64,000 bases of DNA from NCBI RefSeq assembly GCF_000150275.1, contig NW_002060961.1, positions 1,072,600 through 1,136,599 of the forward strand, read 5' to 3'. Both the position numbers and the translations under genes were made by a program. This stretch comes from Trichoplax adhaerens (taxonomy: Eukaryota > Placozoa > Uniplacotomia > Trichoplacea > Trichoplacidae). Below are positions 25,941-39,200 of this stretch, piece by piece (the first letter of the stretch is position 1; each line of letters opens with the position of its first letter). Below the pieces are notes generated by a model. That model saw only the letters and a program-made list of their open reading frames with translations. It was not told the DNA's origin and ran no database searches.

Positions 25941-26482
25941 CGTTATCCAGTGGAGATTGAATGGAGATTTTCAACCGGCACCCAAGGTTGAACAAGAAGC
26001 CAAATTTTTGAAATGATAAGAAGAAGAAATTGCACCCTACATCAATAATATGCAGAATGGCTTATTTACATATTGCAATCGATGCTTATCTAGTCAACAA
26101 TGTTGTCAAGCATTACAAATGGATCAGCAAACAGTATCAAGGATGGCCCACTTATCATGTATCATGCATGACTGATGGCTTCATGGTTGGAATTAGAATG
26201 GAATTGCACCCATCCAACACGGCCAATTAAAAGGACAAACCCGATTGCAAGCAAACTCGACAAGAATAACAACAGATTTGATTAAGCTGCAATCGACGAT
26301 TGGATTAGCGATAGTTGGCCACCCCCAAAAAATTTCTACCTCCGATCAGCCGACGATGAAGATGGGCGGGTTCGATTAGACTATGACCAATGGGCGGTTG
26401 AGGTTGGCTTTGAATGAGTGTCGTGCGTCTTGATCGATCGTGTTTCCACGCGAAGTGGTATCGCACCGGCATTGAAGCGATA
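25941..26482. other. GC-richer flank upstream of the minus-strand receptor
   Basis: No gene is supported; the 66-codon plus-strand frame at 26030-26230 has no recognisable family. The sequence is less AT-rich than most of the window and passes into the arrays that follow. Around 26378-26392 the word CCAATGGGCGG combines a CCAAT box with a GC box, which could be part of a promoter for the receptor starting at 25940. That distance (about 440 bases) and role are guesses. Confidence 0.4.
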
Positions 26483-27154
26483 TTGTCCTGTCAGTCGACC
26501 TGAGACCGGTTGGGTCCGGGCCGAGTTGGATCGGTCGTCTCAGCTACAGTACACAGTACCCTAGCACGGTAGACTCTACAGTGTACAGTACTGTCATGAC
26601 TGCAGTCAGGTTTTGGCAGCCAACATACCGATACTGTGCGTATCGGTACGCGCTGGACTGACTACAGTCTCTGTCGACATGCAGGTTTGCTGTACTGTAC
26701 ACTGTACACTGTACGCGGTAGTGTCCACAGTGTCCAGGACCAACGCCAGTCAGTCTACAGTACATACTAGCCGTACAGTGTACAGTCTACAGTATCCGCC
26801 ATGAACGACAGTACCGTACTGTAGAGGAAATTGTCCTGGAGCAATGTCGGTCGACCTGAGACCGATTAGGTCCAGGCCGAGTCGGATCGGTCGTCTGGAC
26901 TACAGTACACAGTACTGTAGCCTAGCACGGTAGACTCTGTACTGTACAGTACTGTACTGTCCGTTTGGCAGCCAACATACCGGTCCGTATCGGTACGCGC
27001 TAGACTGAGCACAGTCGCTGTCGACATCCAGGTTTGCTGTACTGTACTGTACTGTACTGTCCTGTACCAACGCCAGTCAGTCTACTGTACTGTACTGTAC
27101 AGTACTAGCCGTACAGTGTACAGTCTACAGTACACCACCGCACTGTAGTGGAAA
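26483..27154. repeat. Two-copy tandem duplication rich in CTGTAC palindromes
   Basis: Copy 1 (26483-26830) and copy 2 (26831-27154) both start TTGTCCTG and end with a GTAG-GGAAA word. They share GC-rich segments (GTCGACCTGAGACCG; CCAACATACCG; GTATCGGTACGCGCT; ACGCCAGTCAGTCTAC), differing by substitutions and by length of the CTGTAC runs. The opening CTGAGACCG can pair with a downstream CGGTCGTCTCAG (3-base bulge), so each copy can fold into large hairpins. The CTGTAC/GTACAG vocabulary is the same as in the array at 1-898 although the unit sequences differ. Open frames across it are by-products. Confidence 0.92.
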
Positions 27155-27273
27155 TGGCCACTCCTATCCAATGCACCTGTCACTTCAATCATTCACGTCA
27201 CAAAGTCGAGTGACGCATGTCCAAATGGACTGCGGTTAGACCTGAGAAAGGTTCGGTGCGGTTCCAAACCGTG

Positions 27274-27953
27274 ATGATCTATATGTCTGGGTAAAATGAA
27301 CGACCTGACTATTGGAGGACGCGATTGCAATTTTTTTTTCGCCTTGCAATGTGGTCGAGTGTGGAAGGAGGAGAAGAAGTTGCAATTGCTTCTAGACTTT
27401 TAGTGTCCAGTAATGATCTATGTCTGGGTAAAATGAACGACCTGACTATTGGAGGACGCGATTGCAATTTTTTTTTCGCCTTGCAATGTGGTCGAGTGTG
27501 GAAGGAGAAGAAGAAGTTGCAATTGCTTCTAGACTTTTAGTGTCCAGTAATGATCTATGTCTGGGTAAAATGAACGACCTGACTATTGGAGGACGCGATT
27601 GCAATTTTTTTTTCGCCTTGCAATGTGGTAGAGTGTGGAAGGAGGAGAAGAAGTTGCAATTGCTTCTAGTGTCCAGTAATGATCGATGTCTGGATTAAAT
27701 GAACGACCTGACTATTAGCGGACGCGATTGCAATTTCTTTTTTTTTTCGCCTTGCAATGTGGTAGAGTGTGGAAGGAGGAGAAGAAGTTGCAATTGCTTC
27801 TAGACTTTTAGTGTCCAGTAATGATCTATGTCTGGGTTAAATGAACGACCTGACTATTGGCGGACGCGATTGCAATTTCTTTTTTTCGCCTTGCAATGTG
27901 GTCGAGTGTAGAAGGAGAAGAAGAAGTTGCAATTGCTTCTAGTGTCCAGTAGA
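27274..27953. repeat. Minisatellite, five units of about 129-142 bases
   Basis: Units start with ATGATCTATGTCTGG-type words at 27274, 27413, 27550, 27679 and 27821. Each unit contains GACGCGATTGCAATTT, a T run of 6-10, CGCCTTGCAATGTGGT, a GGAGGAGAAGAAG purine stretch and GTTGCAATTGCTTCTAG. Unit lengths vary through the T run and loss of a GACTTTTA piece (unit 3). Copies are very alike, pointing to recent amplification or homogenisation. The 71-78 codon plus-strand frames are the repeat read through and carry no known domain. Confidence 0.95.
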
Positions 27954-28149
27954 TTAAACCGACACACCATGCCGTGCCAATCAGACTTTTTTGACACTAT
28001 TTTTATCAGTAATGGATGACTTCTGCACAAACACAAATAGAGTAAATACAGTTCAAGACTGAAATCGTTTTCAAGCTTGCGATAGTTGGCTCAAGTGCGA
28101 CACCAGTACAAGACGCGTATTTTACAAGAAATTTCCAACAGTCCCATGC

Positions 28150-28737
28150 CCCAATCTACCAACTGCGACTTCTTTCCCTCAAAAGTTCCTGTAACTAGCA
28201 TACTATATTGTCGATTCTACATTTCCAAAAAACGTCAATGGCCTTGCATTTCTCTTTGTAGCTTGGTCACTACAGTATTACTAGTGCAATCATAATATGC
28301 AATCAATACAGTAAATGCGTTCTGTAAAACAATCAAAATCATAATCACGTCGATGGTGTGGTGAACCTCGGCAATGGCTTACTCCCGATAGCAAGGCAAT
28401 ATCCGGCCAATTTGAAAGAACAAATGGACAATGTTACCCTATGCAAATAAAAAGTCATGACCGTGGATCACTGCTTACGAGCATATCGACATGACTACCG
28501 ACTCGCCATGACGTCAAGCTGGATCGTAGGAGAAAACATAGACTTATCAAGTAATTGCTGAAGTAGTTCTAGCAGTAGTGACTGCAGCACAAATGCAATA
28601 ACAGTCAATAAAGAATATTGTATCGACGTCATCTTAGCGCTAATCCAAACTCCAACGGAAATCATTGATGCTACAGTATGATTCCAAGTCAGGCAGTGAG
28701 ATTGTACATCAATGATCCTTGGCAATTTAGTGGGCAA
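28150..28737 (-). pseudogene. Decayed multi-pass membrane protein remnant (family uncertain)
   Basis: Read on the minus strand, 28737-28495 has a hydrophobic frame (MISVGVWISAKMTSIQ and LLTVIAFVLQSLLLELL). Further along, about 28290-28360 in another frame, there is IDVIMILIVLQNAFTVLIAY followed by a basic stretch. The order could be TM3/TM4 then TM5 of a GPCR, or membrane segments of a tetraspanin-like protein. Stops and frame shifts interrupt it. A plus-strand reading also gives short plausible pieces, so even the strand is not certain. Confidence 0.25.
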
Positions 28738-29243
28738 ATGAACGAATGGAATAAAATCAAATTGGCAGGAAATTGAGTTTCTTGTCCTATTTTCAGATAC
28801 TTTATATTAATTAAGCAAAGAATCAATCATTTGTATTCTTTGCATTTCTTTGTTCAACAGTTGCATAGGCATTCTCTTACTGTACGCATGGAGATTTTAC
28901 TTACTATAGATGTTATATAATATAGTCCTTCGACATAAAATAGCATTGGTAGAACTACACGAATGGTAACAGTAGCACACGAACAATCCAAATCCCTTTT
29001 CTTCACGCTAACTCAGTCACGAAAACCTTTTTCAGAACACTATTGACGAGTAACTTCTACTTGCAAGAATAGCAATGGCGCTCGCTTTACTTCGCATACT
29101 GCGTGGACTTGCATTTTCTACTCGCTAATTGATCCATTGGTATTGACACTACGAGAATGACATTGACTAATTTTCAGTTGTATCATCAGTAGCCTGGTTT
29201 TAAACTTGAATGATTTGAACTTATCTATCCTCTTTTGTAGTGG

Positions 29244-29271
29244 AGCTACTTTTAACTGGTTAAAAGTAGCT
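29244..29271. repeat. 28-base near-perfect palindrome
   Basis: AGCTACTTTTAAC is followed by TG and then its exact reverse complement GTTAAAAGTAGCT, giving a 13-base stem with a 2-base centre. No neighbouring sequence explains it. It could be a foldback remnant or a cruciform-prone site. Confidence 0.85.
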
Positions 29272-29364
29272 TTACACGAGCAGTGTATATTACAAAGATA
29301 AGCCAAAATTGGACGTTTACATCTTATGAATTAGTTAATGATACTCATGTAGTCAATAAAATAG

Positions 29365-30251
29365 GTGAGATCTGCGGCAAATGGAAAATAAATTAAAAAG
29401 AAATGGACGTCTAAAAATTGTCTGTTATGCTATTACCAGTATATCCTTAGCTAGTGGCGAAGGATTTTTGATCTTGTAATGAAATACTCGATCGGCATAT
29501 TGGGACAGTCGATACTAATAGCCAATACGAAGAACGACGCGAAAAAGGATATCAAAAATGAGCGTTATGATTGCCACTTGCATCCTTAGCCATACTGAGT
29601 AGATCTATCGTCTTGATGATCAAGGAGTTACATCATGAAATTGTGATTTTTTTACTGTATTTAAACTTTGTGGTTGCAAAGGATAGCTCAAATGACATCG
29701 GCAATGTTTATTGTGGCATACTCGCACTCGATGCGGTCAATAATAGCATTCATTAGTCCACAGCACGGTCAATAAGGACGAGAATAGAATCACAGCGATC
29801 CATTTTCTCATACGTCATCAGCCGGTAAATTGTTGGCGACATTAATGTCAAGTTTTCATTTTCTTATTAGAGTTAGAAATTCACACGGATATTCTCCATA
29901 GTTGTAGCCCGAAACAAATTGTTACTATGTAGGCATACAACGTCAAGGGAATGGGCAATTGTACAGCAATTATCCCTTGTGCTTTCATCTAGTAACCTAA
30001 TAGCAACTCATAAAGGATAATAGTATATTTTCCATACCGTAGGTTAGAAAAATATCGAGAATTCTATTACTGCGCGCGATATGCCATACATTGGTATGGC
30101 ATGTGTTGTGGTAATAGAATTCTTTCATAAAATCTTCACAGTCATTAGATTGGAGAAACCTTGTCGATAATATAGTTAAGAAAAAATTGATTACGCTATA
30201 GCGACTGCCTACTAATGAAGAACCTAAATGAGGAAATTTTCCACAGCGCAA
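29365..30251 (-). pseudogene. Decayed class A GPCR
   Basis: Frame-shifted pieces occur in receptor order on the minus strand. 30251-29997 is a hydrophobic-containing start (YSVINFFLTILST). 29811-29737 reads RKWIAVILFSSLLTVLW preceded by an RLMTYEK loop, like loop 2 into TM4. Near 29600-29550, MQVAIITLIFDI resembles TM6. 29549-29451 gives SFFASFFVLAISIDCPNMP, and the continuation reads SLAKDILVIA, a stop, then QTIFRRPF, very like a degraded NPxxY TM7 followed by its intracellular helix. No frame is intact. The call rests on order, spacing and motif echoes, without a database comparison. A 66-base hairpin lies inside its 5' part. Confidence 0.5.
30058..30123. repeat. 66-base two-tier hairpin
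   Basis: The outer arms are perfect 13-base complements (AGAATTCTATTAC at 30058-30070 and GTAATAGAATTCT at 30111-30123). The inner arms are perfect 9-base complements (ATGCCATAC at 30081-30089 and GTATGGCAT at 30094-30102) around a 4-base loop. Between them the two sides (TGCGCGCGAT and GTGTTGTG) can form some G-U and C-G pairs. The size and shape resemble a small hairpin RNA precursor or a foldback element; no expression evidence exists here. Confidence 0.85.
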
Positions 30252-33200
30252 TGACGGTATTATTGCTTTAGTCGAAGTAGTAACCCATTTTTTCGTTTTT
30301 AAAATTGATTTCTAGTATGGCAAAATTAAGCCTTTCATACAGACTGCTTTGTATTCAGCTATGAAAGACTCCAACAACAATGAACAACTATAGATTCCCA
30401 GAAAAGTAGATTAATGTATACCCCATTCATTTTTAGGTATTAACAATAATTGACTATACGTACTAATCATGAATTCAATAAAAGACAAAATTACTTAATG
30501 ACACAGTAACTGTGGCGTTGGACAGGATCGTTAGAAATCTGAAGGCCTAATAAAAACTAAAAACGAACACAATCTATCTTTCTTACGCCTATCTCTTGTG
30601 CAAGCAATCTATACGGGGAGACAATTTCTTGCCTTAAGCTGTGCATTGATCATGAATAGTTACAAACACGATGTTAGTATACTCGGATAGAAAGTATCGA
30701 TGCTTTAGTAGAAAGAAAGTTCTAATCGTCATACCATGTAGTCTTCGAGTGTTACTATCTACATAATGACGTTATAACTAGCAAAATTACAGGATCAAAT
30801 CTTATTCTACTCGCGGGATAAGAATATATCTCCTTCATTTAGCATTAGCAATAATTTTATGATCAAGATCGAACGGTAAATAAGATACCATTATATACAA
30901 CCATCAAAAAATTCAATCAAAATTCATTAGCATGAAAAATGTCTGCATAATTAATGACTTTTGGAGTCAAATTGGGATGCCGAATTTGACCATATTAATC
31001 AAGTAAAATGGGTTTATTTTGTAACGTAGTTCAGGAAAAACTGCATGAGTACACAATTCTCAAGTGTTTATAACATAAATATAAATGTATCCAAAATACT
31101 ACATATTATTCCTTTAGTTCTACAGTATTTGTCCTCCTTTTCTTACAAAATATGTAAATATGTAAATATTGTTGAGTATGATTATTGATACTATTCATTA
31201 ACGTTATTGTCATAGATGGATATATTTGGGAGCAAAAAGAGAAACGATGAAAAAGAAAAGACATCGAAGGTCTTTCTTGAGATACTTGATAATTTTTTTA
31301 CGGTTTATTTTAGCTAGAACGGTAAACACGACAGACTATCTGCATTGATGTATTCTCATGGCAACTGTAAATATAATCACTAATTTACAACTAATTTAAC
31401 ACTATGACTACCATGCATGATTGCTCTATTTTCAGTTATAGATATTCTATTCTATTATGTACCAAGTTTTTCTTATGATTTTAGAACCAAAAGTAAAAAG
31501 ATTAAAGGAGTTCGCAGTAAGAGTCGAAAGATGTAGGATAAAAATTGTCATAAGTAATCCAAACTGTTTATGTAGATAATTTCTAGTGTTACGTTAGTAT
31601 TTCGTGCGATTGATATCAACAAAACTTGATCAACTCACAAAGCATAAAAATACCTTGATTATCAGTATTCAATATCTAATGAATAAATTATATATATATA
31701 TTAAAAATCATACAGTCGTCCCCAATTGAACTAAAGAATCGCCCCACGCGCTAAATTTATAGCACATTTGTCAGAAAGGAATGCTAACACCCTTATAAGA
31801 CCTATCTCATGATCTTTCTATCGTAGAATAATATCCTCTTTATTCAGATAGCTTACCTTGGTTAGGCTCAGTCCTGTTTTCACGATCAAATTGGATGGAA
31901 TATCTAAAACTCTTTCAAAATTGAGTTTTATGCCACCAATTAATCTAGATAAGCAAAAATAAAATTGAGTGGGTAGCTGTCCGAGTTTTTTTCCATCAAT
32001 AGGCATGTCGAACGCAAATATCCATTACTGCTAATGTTGCCATTCACATCCGGTTTGTGCCGATATGACTAGAATACCGTTATTAGCCTAACCTATCCAC
32101 AGCTACTACTCGAGAAAGTAATAATTGAGCTAGTGTACTGTTCTATACGATCAATTATTTTATGCAACTTAGGTATGGGAAAAGCAAGAAGAAAATAAAT
32201 GTGGTCTTACTTTCATGGTTCAAATTTCAAAAAAAGTTATAATAAATTATGCGGTTAATAGCTGCTAAAAGAGACTAGACTGTTTTAACTTCTTTGGCTG
32301 TCATTTTTCATTAATCAGCTAAAGTTGATAGAATAATCTATAGTTTCATTGATGTAAATTCTAAATTAGTCATCAAATTTATTTGATACCTCTTTATTTT
32401 GCAAGTTAAACTAGAAGCTTAATATTTTTGTCTAGAATTATTTGGTAAACGATTGTTTAAGTTCTAGAATAAATAGGCAATCAAAAGATAAATCGCTCGT
32501 TTATTTTTAATATGAAAGTTTCCCGGTTTTTCTGCTATGGTTATAATTGAACTATGTGAATCTATTAAATATTTATTTGTATCTTGCCTAAAATTCATAA
32601 CTGTCATAATATTGATCTAGTTAAGCATTTGGAATAATTAAGATCCTTTTACATTTATCTTTATCGTCCAGCGATATGAATAGGGATAATAAAAATATTT
32701 CAGATGACAAATAGTAGTGAAAAGCGATATCGAAATTCTTAATTCGACCGATAATCTGGATACAAATTGCGGAATATCAAGCCATGATTTACAATAAAAT
32801 CGCATTTTTCGTAATAAATCAACTTCTGGAAATACGTTAGTCAATTAATGAGGCAGCATTAAACTTGATTTATTATTAATTCTGATAATGAGGTAAAATA
32901 AATGTAAATTTCAGGGGTGTAAACTTATTAAACTATAGTTTAATATAATTTTAGTTAAAATGGAATGGTATGAATCAAAAATTAATATTGCATTTAATGA
33001 TTAATTATAGATCATGGTAACTAAATGCTGTATCTATTCGATTTTGGTGAACGACTACTTTACTTCTGATGATTCTAGATTAATCTTAATCTTTTGCTAA
33101 AACAACCGCATACGGAAGTATTAATCCTTTTCCGATGTTAAAGTAAATTATTAAATGATTTAACCGATAATCGTCACTAGTAAAGTTTACTAAACTATTA

Positions 33201-36200
33201 GGAAGCATTTTTATGTGAACGAAAATGGAAAATTGATTAACTTAATTTTAGTAACAGAGCTGAAAATTCTGCAAATAAGTCCAAGTGAGAAAACAAGTAT
33301 TTGTTAAAACATTTTTTCGAAAGCAAAAAAAAATTGGGGAATCCGTCATTTATGGAGCCATAAGACGGTAGATATTGCTTTCATTGTCATTATATTTAAT
33401 ATCCAATATATTCTCATAGATTCATGGATAAGTTTCCAAATAACTAAGCCAATGTAATCAGTTCATTGCCCTTTTACAAATTCTGAGCTGCAAGCAAAAT
33501 CGACATCTTTCAAATGCTAGCGTATTTTATCGTAAGATGAATCTGCTGATCGTTTATATCGGAAGTTAAATCTGAATTTAGAACAGCTAATATTATTTTG
33601 TAACACAGCTACATTGACAATACTACCCTTGAAGCAATTGCTCAATTAGATATAGCATAAATCTGTTAATTTAGAGCTTACCTAATGCTGCTTAATTAAT
33701 CTTGCTGGCGTGTTCTGAAATAATACCTTATATCGATTAAGGACCAGGAATGTAATATTTCGGTGAAAATATAAAAGTTACAATTTAAACAAATTCATGA
33801 TAAGGAAGAACGCTAATATAGATGTCCCTCAAGATACTGCTTCAAAATTCGATGAAGATTGAATTTTACAGAGTAAAAACTATTCATTCCAGATTTTCTT
33901 TGTTGGTATTTATGGATACAAGGCAAGATCAAGGTTGAATAATAAACTAAAACATCAACGTGTTTATGAATATCAGCCATTAAATATCCAAAGTATACTT
34001 TCTATACAAATTTTATTATCCAGAAATTAATGAAGTAAAATTGATTGGAATTAAATTTTTTTTCAACAAAGTATAGACCAGCTGATCTTGGTAAACAATA
34101 AACGTGATGGTATATATCTGTAGGCACTTTGTAACTCTTTTCTTTCTATTTTATTTCTTATCAGCTTGATTTTTGACTTATTTATTGCATTGATGATGCT
34201 ATAAGCCAATCAAAGTTTATCATTTGTATAAAACAATGTTTTGTTTAAGAAGCTATTTTAGAAATCGGAGTTGCCATTGATTAACATAGAATTGATTCAT
34301 CCTCAATCAATGCTATAGTCAAAATATTTTTCAAGTAAGTTCGATTGTTATAAATTATTGATACTACTATCTCACTCACCAGTTAGTCTGATACAATCAT
34401 AGATAGACAATTTTAGGAGTGAAATATAACCAATTATGTATATGCCCAGTTCAATGAACGCTTAATAGAATTAAATGGTAAATTAAACGGGAAAAAATAA
34501 AATGTTAAATTTTTGATAGCAAATAGTGCGGGATAAATTTGCATAAAAGTTTCATGATTGAATGATTTCTTGATTGATTAATAAATTAATTTCATATAAA
34601 AGACGACGGCAATTTCTATCTGTAAACAGTAATCATCTTTTTTAAATTATTATAGGTATTGGGTAAATAGCTTTCGTTTCATAAAGTGAGGAAACTTTAC
34701 AACTTCAATACAACTCTTGATATCAACGACATCGAATAATTTATCAACGAATGAATGAATCAACAAAAGATCTAACTTATAGTATGTCCATATATACATC
34801 AATTTATCGTTAATATTAATAGATAGGATTGTATATCTATGGCTTAAACAGGATCAAATAGTATAAATTTTATGTAATTGGTTTGAAGCTTTAGCATAAT
34901 AATATGAAATATACCATATCTGTAATTCAAAACCAGAATGTGGAGTGAGATACAAAACAAATTCCTTGAAAGAAATCAAAATCTTAATAGTATTATCGTT
35001 TCATGATTACCATCAATGACTTATTACAACGATGATGTAGATGATATGAAAAGATTGAAAACAACAATTAAATCAAATAATAGATTGAACTATTGATAAA
35101 ATGAAAATGTCATTCTTTTAGGTTATGTAAATAAATCTATTTCTTGCAATTAAATTAAATTGTTCTATATATCAAAAATTCTTCTTTATAAACAATATTC
35201 GCTAAAGACGAAGAATAAATTAGATAATATGAACGGCTACATTGAACAATTTATATTGCGTCAATTGATGAGTACTTATTAGTATTTATCCTTTAGGTTA
35301 GTTTGACTCACCCATTCAAGGAATGTGTTGTTAAGAATATCTAACCATTTTATTAATTGGCTAACTGACAATTTTCTTACCTTTCATCATTAACTTTTTC
35401 ATTTATGTTCCTGATATCACATTGAATCAATTCTCTATCGTTTTCTCTATTCCTATTATTAATAGCCATTTATTTTCTAGTCAACGTAAATCATTCAGAT
35501 TAAAATTATCCATTAGTGTCAGCTGCTATGATATTATTAATGAAAAGTTTGCGTTCTGATTGATGCATCATCTACAGTAGATTTTCATGATAGGATTAGT
35601 TTCTAGCACTAATGCTTGACCGCAAGAAATTCTCTCTAACATTTTTTAATTAAGATCATTAATCACGCAATTTTTATTCTGAAATCCCAATAATAAAATA
35701 TTCAAATCATAGAGATCTTTCACTCAATGTACATAACTTAATTTGTCTATCAATCATAAAACAGTTAGAACTTTCGAATTGCATAAACTATCTAACCTTC
35801 GGTAAGAATAACAAATTGTTGTAGTATTATCAACACTGGTTGAAATATATAGGTTTATATTTTTTCTTATCTTCATTTTAAACCATAGCATTTCATTCTG
35901 CAATTTTATGAATATGGAATATAGTTTGTATATTTTTTAAAAATTTCTTGCAAAAATATCTTAAATAAAATATATCTACAAAGGATTAAATAACATTTTC
36001 ATCAATCTTTCAGATGAAATTCCTTTTGCATAAATAAAAAATTTCATCAACGTTTAAGTAGATTCGGTTAGATTTTCTTTTCTCTTCTTGACATAACGTC
36101 ATTATTATAAATTTCCAAAACTGATCGTCAAAAATCAATCTAACGTCGTCAATCTTTTTATTATAGATAAGGAAAAAAATTTGTAGATCTACCGGTTACA

Positions 36201-39200
36201 TTTTATTGACACATAAGATTATGTTATCGTGTACTTGTGCAATTATGATTTGTCTTGTCAACCTGCGTTAGGGCTACTTTTCTATGAAGTTTAATTGATA
36301 TTTCAATCTACAAATCAACTAAGTCTAGGGCAGATTATAACTAGTCAACTATGTATAGCATATAAGATGATTGTTTAGCAATAGATTATATCGAATCGAT
36401 GGAACAATATGAATAACGATCACGTACTTGATTCCTTTATCCCTCAATGGTATATAAAATTGATTATAATTACAGCATGCTTCACTTTCTTGACATCTCT
36501 AATATTAATCTATTGAACTAGTTGAATTTTTTTAATAAATTGCAATTAATAGAATGTCTGGCTGGATGAAATAGTATAAAAATTTTCTAAGATAACAAAT
36601 CTTATTCGGTCAAAATGGATTTGGCTGATTTTAATTAGTTTTAAATCATACCGGAAAATTCTCTTGATATTGATAACGAAAGTTGATAAAATCTTTATTT
36701 AGAAAAAGAATGATAAACGGATTTTTATGACATAATTAAAGACAATTGCATTATATTTACTGTAATCGATAAATTATAACGATAAAATATCCAGTTTATT
36801 TAAAGAAAGCGATAACCAATCCTTCCGGATACACATTGTTTTAATTTTAAGTTAAACTAATATTAAAATTAAAGTAGACCCTCCTCTCGTTAACTTTTTT
36901 CCAAATGACCAGTTTAGGTTGATAGTTTAGTATGCTATAAAATGAATGCGTGTTTTCTTCTCAACATTAACACCTAATTTTAATTCTTACCTTCATTTCT
37001 ATCTATCATTATATTATAGTTTTTGCGCAATACATGCTAGAGAAATTTTGATGTTAAATATTGATGATAATAAGTTATAACTTCTTTTTCTGCAATCGGA
37101 AAAATACCTGCACTACCAGAGAAAATTTATAATACTTAACAGCTCTACAAAACGTCGCCAATCAAATCACAAATAGTTGATGACCTTTCAATATCATGAT
37201 ATATTCATACTGTTTTATAAATTTTTTGATCTCAAATGTTAACATACGCCGATTTTGCTACCTGCTTATTGCAATTTTTGATCAGTATTCAAGTTTGTTA
37301 TCCGGTAGATCAATATTGATGTGGGTCATTGCCGATTTATATATTTAACGCCAGATAATTCTTATAATGAATTCAAACTGGCATCTTTAGTTTTCTATCT
37401 ATGACGTAGACTTTAGCTTGCTACATGTATTCAGTTTATAGGAAATGATGTTTCTACTAAAACTTTATCATTACGTCAACTAATTTATATCCTATTATAA
37501 CGATGAGTAAATAAAAATAACCTAATGTTATTCTTTCAAAAGTATTATGACTGTTTTATTGGATTTTGTGAACGACGCTAGTGCAGTAGTAGTTAACTTT
37601 AATTGTTTTAAACTAAAGGTAAAATTTATGTAATGAACACTGGCAAAAGGTTATGTATTTTTAATAGTATATTCATGAAAGCCGTTATATTATCGAGGAA
37701 AAACAATGTTGAAAATTTTAGGAGCGTTAAATTAAAAACTTTTTATCGACTGTGTAGTTGCTAGCATTTCTACATAATTAATGAACTTTATAGCATATAT
37801 TTCTGATTTGTAATGAGTTATTTCGATCAATTAATATAACGCTGTTCTTAAGTTATTGGAGCTTGGCCTCATGCTCAAATGTTGTGGGCTAAAAATTTCC
37901 GTTTTTTTCTAATTAATTACAGGAATTAACAGCACTAAATATATGGAAATATTAATTATCATGCTTAGAATGCTATCAAATTGTCGCTAAATTTGTTAAT
38001 CGGTGGTTCCGATAGCGTGATTTAAGATTAAAGTAATAGTTTATTACTGAGTTTCGTCAACATCTATGTTATACTGAGTCAGGAAAATCTCATTCTATAA
38101 TTTTAAATCTTCCTTCAAATTTTTGGCTATTATGTATATCGCTCTTCATGCAATCAAATGTGACACTTTCGGTTTTAACTATTAAGTAAATAAATTAATA
38201 ATTTATTAAATGTAGGCTAAAATAGTTTTACGGGTAAAGCATAGAATTTATAGCATAACTCATCGCTTAAAGCGATAGTAATCTCAATTGATAACAACAA
38301 GAGCATAGTCCGCCAAGTACCTCTTAACCTGAAGCAATCATAAGATTTAGCTGCTTAAGCTAAATGATAGCTTGCTTGTTCGATAGTAAAATAAGAAAAT
38401 ATAGATTAGCATTGTTCATTATATTTTTACTCAACTCAACAATATAGAATTGAGCATGATGGTTTTAATGTACCTTAATTTCACAATATTAATGATTACG
38501 AATCCAGCAGTGTCATAATACAATAGTTTGGTATTTGTTATATTATGCAAAGTTTCGTGATGATTTCAGATTATACCAGGTAATATTACTTACTTACGCT
38601 AGTTTAAAATCATAATATCCAAAATTGTGTACTATAAGAGTTTATTTTTGTAATGAAGGAAAGCCTATGGTGAAAACTAATTGCAGAAAGCTTATGATAA
38701 GTTCCAATATCATAGTTCCGACTAAATTGAAATATTTAATTGTTTGATATATTGTCAATACGACAACATAACATATCGAACCTTTGAATCACATAACAGC
38801 TGTTTCGATCAATATTAGTGAATGATAGTTATTTGATGACATAATTAAAACCAGCCCAATAAGATTATTGATAACATATTCTAGTTTAGGTTTTGGACTT
38901 AAATACGGAAAAAGGGTCATTTTTTAAGACATTATAATGTATCTAGCCTCGAATATTAATTCCGTTCTGGTAAAAATTATAACGCATTAATGCTTATTTT
39001 AAATTTTATTGCAATTTTTCTTACATATCATTCGATTAGCGCTATAATTTGTGTGAGAAGTTTAAAAATGTAGTTCATCAGCGTACTTAACATCACAAAC
39101 TATTGCAAATTAAACGACTAGTTTCGCTTTTAATCATGGTTTGAAGGATTATACTATATTGCCAGTTCATATGAAAGTAGAACACTGACTGGTTCAACAA

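Noticed and set aside
27325-27698. Plus-strand frames with a repeated FFFRLAMWSSVEG-type peptide
   Set aside because: Direct translation of the minisatellite; frame stays open only because unit length happens to allow it.
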